A stretch of 64,000 nucleotides of DNA, taken from positions 9,432 through 73,431 of the forward strand of contig DASXUC010000026.1 of NCBI GenBank assembly GCA_036505015.1. Direction: 5' to 3'. This DNA comes from DASXUC01 sp036505015. Its GTDB lineage: Bacteria > Sysuimicrobiota > Sysuimicrobiia > Sysuimicrobiales > Kaftiobacteriaceae. A program made the position numbers and the translations under genes. The notes under the pieces are model-generated. The model saw nothing but the letters and a program-made list of their open reading frames with translations. It was not told where the DNA came from and did not search any database. Every line of letters starts with the position of its first letter. The first letter of the stretch is position 1. Positions 1-8,072 of this stretch are shown here, piece after piece.

Positions 1-81
1 ATTGCGGTTCAGAAATCCGCCGAACAACGGCCCCCCGAGTCTCTCTCGCAGCCAGCCGGAACGTCGCGGGGTCTCTGTCAC
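1..81 (-). CDS. Cytochrome b / b6-type subunit, N-terminal fragment (cut by window edge)
   Basis: A GTG start overlaps the stop codon of the Rieske gene, and 27 codons are open to the window edge. The peptide is basic and amphipathic and includes WLRERLGG and FLNRN, which resembles the N-terminus of bc1/b6f cytochrome b just before the first membrane helix. Its place directly after a Rieske gene is the usual order for a quinol:cytochrome c reductase operon. Only the extreme N-terminus is visible, so the call rests mainly on context. No haem ligand is inside the window. Confidence 0.55.
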   Translation of the reverse strand, partial: MTETPRRSGWLRERLGGPLFGGFLNRN

Positions 82-587
82 GTACCGCCCCGGTGGAAGG
101 CACCCATATACAGGGCCTCCCCCTCGACTTTCGCCTCATAGTAATCCAAGGGCCGCGGTGGGGGGCCGCTGACCACGTCCCCCTTTGCGTTGAAGACTCC
201 ATTGTGACAGGGGCAAATGAACAGCCCGCGGGAGACGTCCCAATGATACGCGCACCCGAGGTGCGTGCAGTGGTTGTCAAAAATCTTGAACCCGCCCTCC
301 GGGAGCCTGACGACCCACACCTGCATCTGGCCGGTAACGTTCACCCACCCTTCCTGCGACGGGTGGACATGATGCGCGAGCCGGGGCTCCGCGCCAAAGG
401 CGGAAACGGGCCCGACCTTGATCCACTGGGCCTTCTCCTGCCTTCGGATTGCCGGAGAAAAGATGCTCCCGAGAGTCGGGACGCCGACGAGCAGGCCGAT
501 CAGAGTGGCGAGGCCCCAGAAGAGGCGTCCAAAGAACGTCCGCCGGCTGATCGCCAGTGCACCCCCGGTTGCTGGTCCGTCTGCCAC
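78..587 (-). CDS. Rieske iron-sulfur protein of a bc-type complex
   Basis: A 169-residue protein with a twin-arginine signal (SRRTFFGRLF, residues 14-23) followed by a single hydrophobic anchor. The C-terminal half has the two Rieske boxes CTHLGC and CPCHNG, each giving one Cys and one His ligand to the 2Fe-2S cluster; the other Cys in each box can form the disulfide typical of high-potential Rieske proteins. It should pass electrons from quinol to a cytochrome c or cupredoxin outside the membrane. GTG start 12 bases after the upstream cytochrome gene; its stop overlaps the cytochrome b start, so translation is probably coupled. Confidence 0.9.
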   Translation of the reverse strand: MADGPATGGALAISRRTFFGRLFWGLATLIGLLVGVPTLGSIFSPAIRRQEKAQWIKVGPVSAFGAEPRLAHHVHPSQEGWVNVTGQMQVWVVRLPEGGFKIFDNHCTHLGCAYHWDVSRGLFICPCHNGVFNAKGDVVSGPPPRPLDYYEAKVEGEALYMGAFHRGGT

Positions 588-599
588 AGCAGCGGGGCG

Positions 600-1088
600 C
601 TAGCGCGTCATTTTGAGCGGTGCCGGGGGACTGGCCGGCAGTCGATAGACAACGTAAGCGTGGTCGGTTTTCGCATGACACACGTTGCAGGCGCCGACAA
701 TCTGCGGCACCAAGCCTTGATACTGTGACCAGTTCTTTGCTTTCGCAGCGGCTACAAGCTTGTCGAGGTAGTTGGTCTCAAACGCTTTGAGGAGAGGAGC
801 CCTCGCGGGCCGGGTCGTCTCGGCGACTTCCTGAATCTCTATCATCTCGTCGAGCATGTATGTGGCGAGATCCCAGTTGCCACCTTTTGCCGCGTAGTAT
901 GCGTTCGTGAAGCGGGCCCCGTACTCGATCATCACGGTCCCCAAGCCCGGCTGGATACTCGCCAGTGTGTTGAACTTCTCATCCGTTGTGCCCTTCAGCC
1001 AGCTCGGGGCTTGGGTATATGCGACGCCCACCGCGAGCCCGGTAATAAGCACGATCCCCACGAAGACTGCCGTGTTTCGGGACATCAT
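600..1088 (-). CDS. Exported or anchored monohaem c-type cytochrome
   Basis: A 162-residue protein with an N-terminal hydrophobic segment (signal or anchor, residues about 7-26), a largely helical middle and one haem-binding motif CNVCH near residue 136. The length and the C-terminal CxxCH recall four-helix-bundle cytochromes c rather than small class I cytochromes, but the family is not identified. A GGAGG box lies 4 bases before the first of two adjacent ATG codons. It sits between the cupredoxin genes and the Rieske gene in the same direction, so it may carry electrons for the bc complex. Confidence 0.7.
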   Translation of the reverse strand: MMSRNTAVFVGIVLITGLAVGVAYTQAPSWLKGTTDEKFNTLASIQPGLGTVMIEYGARFTNAYYAAKGGNWDLATYMLDEMIEIQEVAETTRPARAPLLKAFETNYLDKLVAAAKAKNWSQYQGLVPQIVGACNVCHAKTDHAYVVYRLPASPPAPLKMTR

Positions 1089-1162
1089 CTATCCTCCCTT
1101 CATCAGATTGCGTGCGTTGACTCGCGCGTGACGTTCGGAGATGCGCTGCGATGTTCCTGGCA

Positions 1163-1636
1163 TCATCGGTTCCCGGCATCAATTACGACCAGGTGTCCGA
1201 TCATCGTGTCGTGATCCGGTGAACACGTCGCCGTCGCCGGATCGTACGGTAGGTAGCACCGGTACACAAAAATTCCCGGCTTATCCGCCACAAACGTGAG
1301 CACTTCCGATGCCTGCTCGCCACCGGTGAGAGGTCCGGTGCGCACGCCGTATCCGACAATTTCGATCCCGTGGCGGTAGAAGGATTGGTTGATAACCCGC
1401 AGGTGGACGGTATCCCCCCGTCGGACGACCATTAACTGGGGATCATAGAGGTGACGAAGCGCCGGCCCACCGATCGACCCCTCCGTGGTGACAAGGAGGG
1501 AAAGGTCGATCGTCGTGGCGGGGGCGGGAGCGGGATGGGTAGGGGCCGGTGTCAGCAGTATCAGCAGGCTGAGCGCGATGCCCGCAACCGAGACCGCAAG
1601 CGTAACCCCCCTCACGGCCGACCTGGAGCCATCCAT
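1163..1636 (-). CDS. Membrane-anchored cupredoxin with a CuA-like C-terminal loop
   Basis: A 157-residue protein with an N-terminal anchor (residues 10-29) and a cupredoxin-type beta domain. Probable copper ligands are His89 and a C-terminal loop Cys127-x10-Cys138-x3-His142-x2-Met145. The last part (C-x3-H-x2-M) is the spacing of the CuA centre of oxidase subunit II, but the two cysteines are separated by ten residues instead of three. It is a paralogue of the next gene upstream, 9 bases away, and part of the leftward cluster ending in Rieske and cytochrome b. Copper binding and electron transfer are inferred; whether the site is mono- or dinuclear cannot be told. Confidence 0.75.
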   Translation of the reverse strand: MDGSRSAVRGVTLAVSVAGIALSLLILLTPAPTHPAPAPATTIDLSLLVTTEGSIGGPALRHLYDPQLMVVRRGDTVHLRVINQSFYRHGIEIVGYGVRTGPLTGGEQASEVLTFVADKPGIFVYRCYLPYDPATATCSPDHDTMIGHLVVIDAGNR

Positions 1637-1645
1637 CGAGGCACC

Positions 1646-2188
1646 CTATTCCGTCACGATGAGGTAGCCGAGCATGAGATCGTGGTCAGGAGTGCAGTTA
1701 AATTTCGCGGGATCGTATGGAAGGATGCATCGGTACGCGAAGACCCCGGTCTGATCGGCGATGAAGTGCAGGCGGTCGCTGGTGCCTGGTTTGAGGACCC
1801 CGGTCTTAAGGTTGTACCCGGAGAGCTCCAACTGGTGGTTCACCTTGTCCGGATTGCCAACGGCAAGGTCCACGGTGTCGCCTTTGCGCACAACGAGCAT
1901 GGTAGGATACCAACGGTGCGCCGCCATCCCCTGCCCACTGAACGTGGCGACCACCATGGAAAGCTTCAGTGTCGCCGGCTGTCGAGGTGGAGGTGTGACT
2001 TCGGTCGTGGCGCGGCGGGCATAAGCGATTCCGCTGACCGCCAGAGCCACGATGGCGACGAAGAGAGCAAAGTAGCCCGTCCCGTTGCTGCGGCGTTCCA
2101 TGCTATTTGACCGCCTGAGCTCCCATTTACCCTTTAGGTTACCGTACCAATACGCACCGCGCATAGGGTGTCCGCCTGATTTGGGCAT
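1646..2188 (-). CDS. Membrane-anchored cupredoxin, paralogue of the following gene
   Basis: A 180-residue protein with a 35-residue cytoplasmic N-terminus, one membrane anchor (about 38-58) and a cupredoxin domain. Candidate ligands are His118, Cys154, Cys165, His169 and Met172, repeating the C-x10-C-x3-H-x2-M arrangement of its neighbour. The loop sequence LPYDPA is shared by both. The start at 2188 has a good AGAGGAG box 6 bases away; a second in-frame ATG at 2101 would give a shorter protein but has no comparable box. First gene of the leftward bc-complex cluster. Confidence 0.75.
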   Translation of the reverse strand: MPKSGGHPMRGAYWYGNLKGKWELRRSNSMERRSNGTGYFALFVAIVALAVSGIAYARRATTEVTPPPRQPATLKLSMVVATFSGQGMAAHRWYPTMLVVRKGDTVDLAVGNPDKVNHQLELSGYNLKTGVLKPGTSDRLHFIADQTGVFAYRCILPYDPAKFNCTPDHDLMLGYLIVTE

Positions 2189-2400
2189 CTACATCTCCTC
2201 TAATTGACGGAGCGCGCTCGTCCTTGTGCAAGGTCCTTTCACGCGCAAATGGCGACCGTCGGAAACATCGGATTGACGCTGTAGAACTCCCTCGGGTCTT
2301 TCGTCGTCTCCAGAATCGGCTGGGAACCCGATACATAGACCGGCAGGGGGTGCCTACGCTGAAACCGTCAGAGATAACGATCCATAAAGGAGGAGTCACA

Positions 2401-2970
2401 ATGGCGGCACAGACCACCGTTTATGATGATCCTAAGTTCGTGCGGACACTATTCTCTACTTCAACGTTCGCATGGCTGTGGGCGATAGTGCGCATCTGGC
2501 TTGGCTGGCAGTGGATTCAGGCAGCGGAGCACAAGATCGGCGACGCGGCCTGGGTCGGAGGGGGCGCCGCGCTGAAGGGTTTCTGGGAGCGCGCGGTCGC
2601 GATCCCGGCGGCCCCAGCCAGGCCGGCAATCACGTTCGACTGGTACCGCAGTTTCCTGCAGTACATGCTGGATATCCACGCATACACATGGTTCGCGAAG
2701 ATCGTCGCATACGGCGAACTACTGGTGGGCATCGCGCTGATCGTCGGTGCCTTCGTCGGCATCGCCGCGTTCTTCGGGGCGCTGATGAACTTCAACTTCA
2801 TGCTGGCGGGATCGGCCAGCACAAACCCGATGCTGTTCATCATCGCGGTCCTGCTGGTCCTGGCCTGGAAGGTCGCCGGATACTACGGGCTGGACCGCTA
2901 CCTCCTGTCGGTCCTGGGCACGCCCTGGAAGCCGGGACGCGTCTTCAAAGGTCGGCCGGTGATGGCCTGA
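2401..2970 (+). CDS. DoxD/DoxX-family membrane protein (TQO-type subunit candidate)
   Basis: A 189-residue protein with about four membrane helices and the pattern of DoxD/DoxX proteins: an N-terminal helix with WQWIQAAEHK, a central soluble stretch, and helices rich in Gly and Phe with the NFNFMLAGSAS segment. In acidophilic archaea DoxD is the large subunit of thiosulfate:quinone oxidoreductase; in many bacteria the family has no proven role. No DoxA-like gene is next to it. An AAAGGAGG box precedes the ATG. It heads the rightward cluster leading to cytochrome oxidase, so a quinone-linked role is a reasonable inference. Confidence 0.75.
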   Translation: MAAQTTVYDDPKFVRTLFSTSTFAWLWAIVRIWLGWQWIQAAEHKIGDAAWVGGGAALKGFWERAVAIPAAPARPAITFDWYRSFLQYMLDIHAYTWFAKIVAYGELLVGIALIVGAFVGIAAFFGALMNFNFMLAGSASTNPMLFIIAVLLVLAWKVAGYYGLDRYLLSVLGTPWKPGRVFKGRPVMA

Positions 2971-2984
2971 TCGCTGAGGGAAAC

Positions 2985-3023
2985 AAAGGGAGCAGAGGGA
3001 AAGATCCTTCTGCTCCCACTTTC
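2985..3023. repeat. Intergenic hairpin after the DoxD-like gene
   Basis: AAAGGGAGCAGA at 2985-2996 pairs with TCTGCTCCC at 3009-3017 and continues after two unpaired bases. It lies 14 bases after the DoxD-like stop and just before the ribosome binding site of the next gene. It could attenuate transcription or protect the upstream mRNA; there is no U-tract strong enough for a confident terminator. Confidence 0.5.
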
Positions 3024-3039
3024 GTGTGCGGAGGTGCAT

Positions 3040-3552
3040 ATGAGCATCAGCGCGAGGGAACTGTGGACCGTGCTGCACGGCCTTGTCTTTGGCTCGGCAT
3101 TTCTCCTCGCGTTCGCAGGGGGAGTAGCCGGATTGTACAGCCTCCGGCCGGAGTGGGTTACCGTCCAGGGGATCCGCGAGCGGCTGAACCGCCTGCTCGC
3201 CGGTACCTGGATCATGGCGGTAGTCGCCTGGATCACCGTCCTCAGCGGGACGTACATCGTCTACCCGTGGTACCGGGCGCAGGGCCCCACCAGCCCGCGC
3301 TCGATCCTGCTGGCAAGTGATGCCACCAAAACCTGGCACACCTTCGGCATGGAGTGGAAGGAGCACATCGGCTGGTTCGCACCGATTCTCGCCACCGCGG
3401 TGGCCTTCATCGTGACACGGTATGGACCGGATCTCGCCAGGAACAACAAGCTGCGCCAGGCCGCGCTGTGGCTGTTTGTCTTTGCGTTCGCGGCGGCCGG
3501 CATCGCCGGACTCTTCGGGGCGTTCCTGAACAAAGTCGCCCCGGTACGGTAG
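3040..3552 (+). CDS. Four-helix membrane protein of the oxidase region, function unknown
   Basis: A 170-residue integral membrane protein with about four hydrophobic helices. Histidines in or near helices (LHGLVFG near the N-terminus, KTWHTFGMEWKEHIGW in the middle) could ligate haem, but no family is recognised. The start at ATG 3040 is chosen because a GGAGG box lies 5 bases upstream; an in-frame GTG at 3034 overlaps that box. Gene order (DoxD-like, this gene, another small membrane protein, then cox genes) suggests a respiratory role, which is inference only. Confidence 0.65.
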   Translation: MSISARELWTVLHGLVFGSAFLLAFAGGVAGLYSLRPEWVTVQGIRERLNRLLAGTWIMAVVAWITVLSGTYIVYPWYRAQGPTSPRSILLASDATKTWHTFGMEWKEHIGWFAPILATAVAFIVTRYGPDLARNNKLRQAALWLFVFAFAAAGIAGLFGAFLNKVAPVR

Positions 3553-3565
3553 AGGAGGATTCTCG

Positions 3566-3904
3566 ATGGCACACCAGATGACGATGACCAAACCCACGGG
3601 TCCCGCCGCGGCCGCCCTCATCGCGGCAGGCCTCGGGACGTTCACGATCGGCTTGATGACCACACTGGCGGAGGCATCGGCGGGATTCAGAAGCTCATTG
3701 AACTTCTACAACCCGTCGGGGCCCCTTTCAGGCAAGACCGGCGTGGCCGTAGTGGTGTGGCTGATCTCGTGGTTCGTGCTGCACAGCATGTGGAAAACCA
3801 GAAACCCGGAAATTGGACGCATCCTCACCTGGACGCTCGTGTTCATCGGACTGGGCTTCCTGCTCACATTTCCGCCGATCTTTGAAGCGTTCGCGGCCGA
3901 ATAA
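3566..3904 (+). CDS. Small membrane protein, function unknown
   Basis: A 112-residue protein with three predicted hydrophobic segments (about 14-35, 56-76 and 86-105). A GAGGAGG box is 7 bases before the ATG, 13 bases after the previous gene, so the two are probably co-transcribed. A terminator-like hairpin follows directly. Nothing identifies its function; the position before the cytochrome oxidase genes makes an assembly or accessory role possible. Confidence 0.6.
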   Translation: MAHQMTMTKPTGPAAAALIAAGLGTFTIGLMTTLAEASAGFRSSLNFYNPSGPLSGKTGVAVVVWLISWFVLHSMWKTRNPEIGRILTWTLVFIGLGFLLTFPPIFEAFAAE

Positions 3905-3918
3905 TCGCAGTTCGCACC

Positions 3919-3955
3919 AATGGGGCCGGGCGATCTGCTCGGCCCCATTTCTTCG
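3919..3955 (+). terminator. Intrinsic terminator candidate before coxB
   Basis: A perfect 10-bp stem, AATGGGGCCG (3919-3928) with CGGCCCCATT (3940-3949), has an 11-base loop and is followed by TTCTTC. It closes the DoxD-like and small membrane protein transcript 15 bases after the last stop codon. Confidence 0.6.
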
Positions 3956-4008
3956 TCGTCGCATCTCGCGCAGGAGTCCCCAGGGTACGGGGGAAATACG
4001 AACACTGT

Positions 4009-4839
4009 ATGGCCGACATCCCCCCGCCGTCTGAATCGCAGCAACTGGGCAGGCGTCTGGGTCTTGTCATTCTCCTGATGGTCCTCGTCGGCGGGGTCGG
4101 CTCGTTCCTGTGGGCCATGCGGCACTTGTGGCTGCCGCCCGTGGCATCGCAGCAGGGCATCGACGTCGATCGTCTGTTCACGATCACCCTCATCGTCACC
4201 GGGGCAGCATTCATCCTCGTGCATCTCTTCCTGGGTATCTTCGCCTGGCGGTATGCCGACCGGGGGCAAAAAGAACGCGCGTACTACTGGCACGATAACC
4301 GCACGCTCGAGCTGACGTGGACGCTGGTGCCGGCGGCCGTGCTGGTGACGCTGATTTCGATGGGCGCCGTCGTCTGGCTGCGCGTGCACAGCGCTCCGCC
4401 AGCGGATGTGATGGTCGTGGATGTGCACGCCCAGCAGTTCGGGTGGATGTTCCGCTACCCCGGTCCGGATGGAAAGTTCGGGCGCAACGAAGGCATCCGG
4501 ATGACACCGGGCAACCCGCTGGGCATCGATCCGGCGGATCCCGCGGGCGCCGACGACATCGTCGCCCGGGAACTGCACTTGATCCTTGGGCAGCCTGTAC
4601 AGGTGCGGCTGTCATCGACCGATGTGCTGCACAGTTTCTTTCTGCCGAACTTCCGCGTGAAGCAGGACGTCGTGCCCGGCATGTACACGACGGCGTGGTT
4701 TGTGCCGACGGCATCCGGCAAGTTCGAGATTGCCTGCGCGGAGCTGTGCGGAGTCGGCCACTACATCATGCGCAGTCAGGTGGTCGTCGAGCCGACGCGA
4801 GCGGCGTTTGACGCGTGGCTGGCAAAACAGAAGAAGTGA
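4009..4839 (+). CDS. coxB: Cytochrome c oxidase subunit II
   Basis: A 276-residue subunit II with two membrane helices (about 17-37 and 60-80) and an external cupredoxin domain. The complete dinuclear CuA site is present: His near 208 (DVLHSFFLPNF) and CAELCGVGHYIM (Cys243, Cys247, His251, Met254). No cytochrome c domain is fused to the C-terminus, so electrons must come from a separate carrier such as the cytochrome or cupredoxins of the leftward cluster. The stop codon lies inside a 7-bp repeat array. First gene of the oxidase operon. Confidence 0.95.
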   Translation: MADIPPPSESQQLGRRLGLVILLMVLVGGVGSFLWAMRHLWLPPVASQQGIDVDRLFTITLIVTGAAFILVHLFLGIFAWRYADRGQKERAYYWHDNRTLELTWTLVPAAVLVTLISMGAVVWLRVHSAPPADVMVVDVHAQQFGWMFRYPGPDGKFGRNEGIRMTPGNPLGIDPADPAGADDIVARELHLILGQPVQVRLSSTDVLHSFFLPNFRVKQDVVPGMYTTAWFVPTASGKFEIACAELCGVGHYIMRSQVVVEPTRAAFDAWLAKQKK

Positions 4840-4863
4840 ATCGCGACTCGTGAATCGTGAATC
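4836..4863. repeat. 7-bp tandem array over the coxB stop codon
   Basis: Four heptamers in phase, GTGAATC, GCGACTC, GTGAATC, GTGAATC. The coxB TGA stop is inside the first unit. No complementary arm is seen nearby. Member of the short-period repeat family described in the findings. Confidence 0.8.
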
Positions 4864-4897
4864 GAACTACGGTTGACCTCATGAGGGGTGCACTAGC

Positions 4898-6730
4898 ATG
4901 GCGGTGACGCACGAAGCGGCGCACGGGGAGCACGAGCACCGGCTGAGCTTCTGGAAGAAGTACGTCTTCAGCCAGGACCACAAGATCATCGGGATGCAGT
5001 ACTTGATGACGTCGTTCTTCATGGCGCTGGTCGGCGGCTTCCTGGCGATGCTGATCCGGATGCAGTTGGGCTTCCCGGCGCTGAAGTTCTACTGGGCGCA
5101 GTTTCTGTTCCCCGGCGGGTTCTCGGGCGACCAGATGAAGCCGGACTTCTACCTCGCCGTCGTCACCATGCACGGCACGATCATGATCTTCTTCGTGCTC
5201 ACCACGGCGTTGTCCGGCGGCTTCGGCAACCTGTTGATCCCGCTGCAGATCGGCGCGCGCGACATGGCCTTCCCGTGGCTGAACATGGTGTCGTACTGGC
5301 TGTACCCGCCGGCGATCCTCATCCTGCTCGCCTCGTTCTTCGTCACCGGAGGCGCAGCCAGCGCGGGGTGGACGTCGTATCCGCCGTTATCGGCGCTGCG
5401 CAACGCCGTGCCGGGATCCTACCTGGGGCAAACGCTGTGGCTACTCAGCCTGGCGCTGCTCATTTTGGCGTTCCTGTTCGGGTCACTGAACTACATCACG
5501 ACGGTGCTGCAGCTGCGCACGCGCGGGATGTCGATGAGCCGGCTGCCCCTGCTGACCTGGGCGCAGTTCATCACCGCCATCTTGATGCTGCTGTCGTTCC
5601 CCGTGCTGCTGGCGGCGGCGATCATGATGCTGTTCGACCGCCACCTGGGAACCAGTTTCTTCGTCCCCGGCGGTCTGGTCGTCAACGGCGTGCCGGTCTC
5701 CCACAAAGGCGGCGATCCAATCCTCTGGCAGCACCTGTTCTGGTTTCTCGGCCACCCCGAAGTGTATGTGCTGATCCTGCCGCCGATGGGCATCGTCTCC
5801 GAGGTCCTGTCGACGAACGGGCGGAAGCCGATTTTCGGCTACTTCTTCATGGTCGGCAGCCTGGCCTCAATCGCATTCCTCAGTTTCCTGGTGTGGGGAC
5901 ATCACATGTTCACCAGCGGTATGGATCCGCTGCTGGGCACGGCGTTCATGACCACGACCCTGCTGATCGCGGTCCCGTCGGCCATTAAGACGTTCAACTG
6001 GCTGGCCACGCTGTGGCGGGCCAAGATCCGCTATACGTCGGCGACCCTGTTTGCGGTGGGCTTCATCTCCCTGTTCGTCACCGGCGGGCTCACCGGCATC
6101 TTCCTGGCGTCGCCGGCGATCGACATCCACTTTCAGGACACGTTTTTCGTCGTCGCCCACTTCCACTTCGTGATGGCCAGCGCGGCCCTGTTCGGCCTGT
6201 TCGCGGGGACGTATCACTGGTTCCCCAAGATGTTCGGACGCCTGATGAACGAGCGGCTCGGCAGGATCCACTTCTGGCTGACATTTGTAGGAGTGTACGC
6301 CACGTTCTTCCCGATGCACTTCGCGGGCACTGCGGGGATGATGCGGCGGATCTTCTCCACGCAGATGTACCAGTTTCTCCAGCCCGTCTCCGGGTTGAAC
6401 GCGTTCGTCTCGATCGCGGGATTTGTGCTCGGGACGGCGCAGCTGATCTTCGCCTACAACTTCATCTACAGCGCCTTCCGCGGGGCCAAGGCCGGCGCGA
6501 ATCCCTGGGAGGCGAACACCCTGGAGTGGCAGGCCCCCTCCCCGCCCCCGCACGGCAACTGGGGAGCGACCCTCCCGGTCGTCTACCGCTGGCCGTACGA
6601 CTACAGCGTTCCGGATGCCGAGGAGGACTATCTCCCGCAAACCGTTCCCCAGCGGGCGGCATCGACGGTGCAGGGAGCACCCGAAGAGGCGCCATCGCTG
6701 CACGCAAAACCGCGGGGTGAAGAAGCGTAA
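4898..6730 (+). CDS. ctaD: Cytochrome c oxidase subunit I (haem-copper oxidase, A type)
   Basis: A 610-residue subunit I with about twelve membrane helices. FSQDHKIIGMQYL is the standard N-terminal segment; LGHPEVYVLILPP holds a CuB histidine and the cross-linked Tyr of type A oxidases; WGHHMFTSG gives the two further CuB histidines; HFHFVMASAA holds the haem a and a3 ligands. Catalyses oxygen reduction to water with proton pumping. The C-terminal tail after residue about 540 is hydrophilic. Its TAA stop overlaps the ATG of the subunit III gene by one base, so translation is coupled. Confidence 0.97.
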   Translation: MAVTHEAAHGEHEHRLSFWKKYVFSQDHKIIGMQYLMTSFFMALVGGFLAMLIRMQLGFPALKFYWAQFLFPGGFSGDQMKPDFYLAVVTMHGTIMIFFVLTTALSGGFGNLLIPLQIGARDMAFPWLNMVSYWLYPPAILILLASFFVTGGAASAGWTSYPPLSALRNAVPGSYLGQTLWLLSLALLILAFLFGSLNYITTVLQLRTRGMSMSRLPLLTWAQFITAILMLLSFPVLLAAAIMMLFDRHLGTSFFVPGGLVVNGVPVSHKGGDPILWQHLFWFLGHPEVYVLILPPMGIVSEVLSTNGRKPIFGYFFMVGSLASIAFLSFLVWGHHMFTSGMDPLLGTAFMTTTLLIAVPSAIKTFNWLATLWRAKIRYTSATLFAVGFISLFVTGGLTGIFLASPAIDIHFQDTFFVVAHFHFVMASAALFGLFAGTYHWFPKMFGRLMNERLGRIHFWLTFVGVYATFFPMHFAGTAGMMRRIFSTQMYQFLQPVSGLNAFVSIAGFVLGTAQLIFAYNFIYSAFRGAKAGANPWEANTLEWQAPSPPPHGNWGATLPVVYRWPYDYSVPDAEEDYLPQTVPQRAASTVQGAPEEAPSLHAKPRGEEA

Positions 6731-7374
6731 TGGCCGCGCGCGCCTCGACACTTCAGGAACGGCCGGCGCCCCCGCACGGTCCCAGGGGACCATCCGGCGA
6801 GGGCGGCGGCTCCGGTCGCGATGGCGACGGGGTCGTGCAGCCGGTCAGCCCGGCAAGGATCGCCGTCTGGCTGTTCGTGGGCACGGTCACCGTGCTGTTC
6901 GCGGCGTTTACCAGTACGTACCTCGCCAGGCGCGGAGGACCGGGGTGGACGGATGTGCCGCTGCCGTCCATCCTCTGGTTGAGCACGGCGATCCTCGCGA
7001 TCAGCAGCGGCGTCCTGGAATGGGCGCGCCGGGCGGGCCGGGCAGGCGACGTCGGCGGGCTGCGCAGGGGAGTAACCCTCACCACCATCCTGGGAATCGG
7101 GTTCCTGGCGGCGCAGCTCGCCGCCTGGCGGCAGCTGGTCGCTGCGGGGCTGTATCTGAGCTCGAATGCGCACAGTTCCTTCTTCTATCTGCTCACCGGC
7201 GCGCATGGGCTGCATCTCGTCGGGGGTATCGCCGCCTTGCTGTACACGGTGCGGAAGGTCTATCGCGCCCACGAGCCCGGCGAAGCCCTGGCGGTGACCG
7301 ATCCCACCGCAACGTTCTGGCACTTCCTTGGAATCCTGTGGGTCTATCTGTTTATCTTGTTGTTCTGGATCTGA
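6730..7374 (+). CDS. ctaE: Cytochrome c oxidase subunit III (first copy)
   Basis: A 214-residue subunit III with a 35-residue polar Pro/Gly-rich N-terminus and five membrane helices. GAHGLHLVGG and FWHFLGILWVYLFILLFWI at the C-terminus are characteristic of the five-helix subunit III of bacterial caa3/aa3 oxidases. Start ATG overlaps the stop of subunit I. A second, divergent subunit III-like gene follows, so the oxidase may carry two such subunits or use seven helices split over two genes. Confidence 0.9.
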   Translation: MAARASTLQERPAPPHGPRGPSGEGGGSGRDGDGVVQPVSPARIAVWLFVGTVTVLFAAFTSTYLARRGGPGWTDVPLPSILWLSTAILAISSGVLEWARRAGRAGDVGGLRRGVTLTTILGIGFLAAQLAAWRQLVAAGLYLSSNAHSSFFYLLTGAHGLHLVGGIAALLYTVRKVYRAHEPGEALAVTDPTATFWHFLGILWVYLFILLFWI

Positions 7375-7387
7375 GATTGGGGTGTCG

Positions 7388-8038
7388 GTGGTGGCCGTAG
7401 AGCACGAAGCGCCAGGCATGGAGCACCACGCGGCCGACCAGGCCCGCGTCCTGGCGTCCCCATGGGGAGGCGGCAAATCCCCGTTCGCCGTCGGCTGGCC
7501 GAAGCTGATGATGTGGCTGTTCCTGGTCTCCGACACGTTAACGTTCGCGGGACTACTCAGCGGCTACGGCGTGATGCGGCTGTCGCTGGGCACGTGGCCG
7601 CATCAGTCGGAGATCTTCAACATCTGGCTGGTCGGCACGATGACCTTCATCCTGATCTGCAGCAGTGCGACCATGGCCGTGGCGGTGGCCGCGGCGCGAT
7701 TGGGCGACAATCGCACGGTGCTGCGCTTCCTCATGCTTACCGTCCTGGGCGGCCTGTTCTTCCTCGGCGCCCAGGCCTATGAGTGGACGCATTTCATCCG
7801 CGAAGGGGCCCGGCTGTTTGGGAACCCATGGGGCGTGCCCCAGTTCAGCGCGACGTTTTTCATCATCACCGGGTTCCACGGCGGGCACGTGACCGGCGGG
7901 GTGATCTATCTGGCCATCACCGCGCTGCGCTGGACCCGCCGCCGGATCAAACCCGAGAGCATCGAGATCGCCGGACTGTACTGGCACTTTGTGGACCTGG
8001 TATGGGTGTTCATTTTCACGCTGCTCTACTTGATTTAG
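7388..8038 (+). CDS. Cytochrome c oxidase subunit III-like protein (second copy)
   Basis: About 216 residues with five membrane helices. FHGGHVTGG and YWHFVDLVWVFIFTLLYLI match the helix pair at the C-terminus of subunit III; the WHFVD pattern, including the acidic residue, is closer to classical subunit III than the WHFLG of the preceding copy. Start is uncertain: GTG at 7388 follows a GGGG stretch; GTG at 7382 or 7391 is also possible. It lies 13 bases after the first copy. Confidence 0.85.
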   Translation: MVAVEHEAPGMEHHAADQARVLASPWGGGKSPFAVGWPKLMMWLFLVSDTLTFAGLLSGYGVMRLSLGTWPHQSEIFNIWLVGTMTFILICSSATMAVAVAAARLGDNRTVLRFLMLTVLGGLFFLGAQAYEWTHFIREGARLFGNPWGVPQFSATFFIITGFHGGHVTGGVIYLAITALRWTRRRIKPESIEIAGLYWHFVDLVWVFIFTLLYLI

Positions 8039-8040
8039 CC

Positions 8041-8072
8041 GAGCAAGCGAGGAAGCATGGAAGCGAGGAAGC
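8041..8072. repeat. 8-bp tandem array spanning the ctaF start codon
   Basis: Four octamers in phase, GAGCAAGC, GAGGAAGC, ATGGAAGC, GAGGAAGC. The ATG of the subunit IV gene is the first triplet of the third unit, and the GAGGAAGC unit before it supplies a ribosome binding site. The first residues of the protein are therefore repeat-encoded. Confidence 0.75.

Noticed and set aside
2189..2400. Promoters in the divergent gap between cupredoxin and DoxD-like genes
   Set aside because: TTGACG occurs twice, but no -10 box is found at proper spacing; promoters must be here but cannot be placed.
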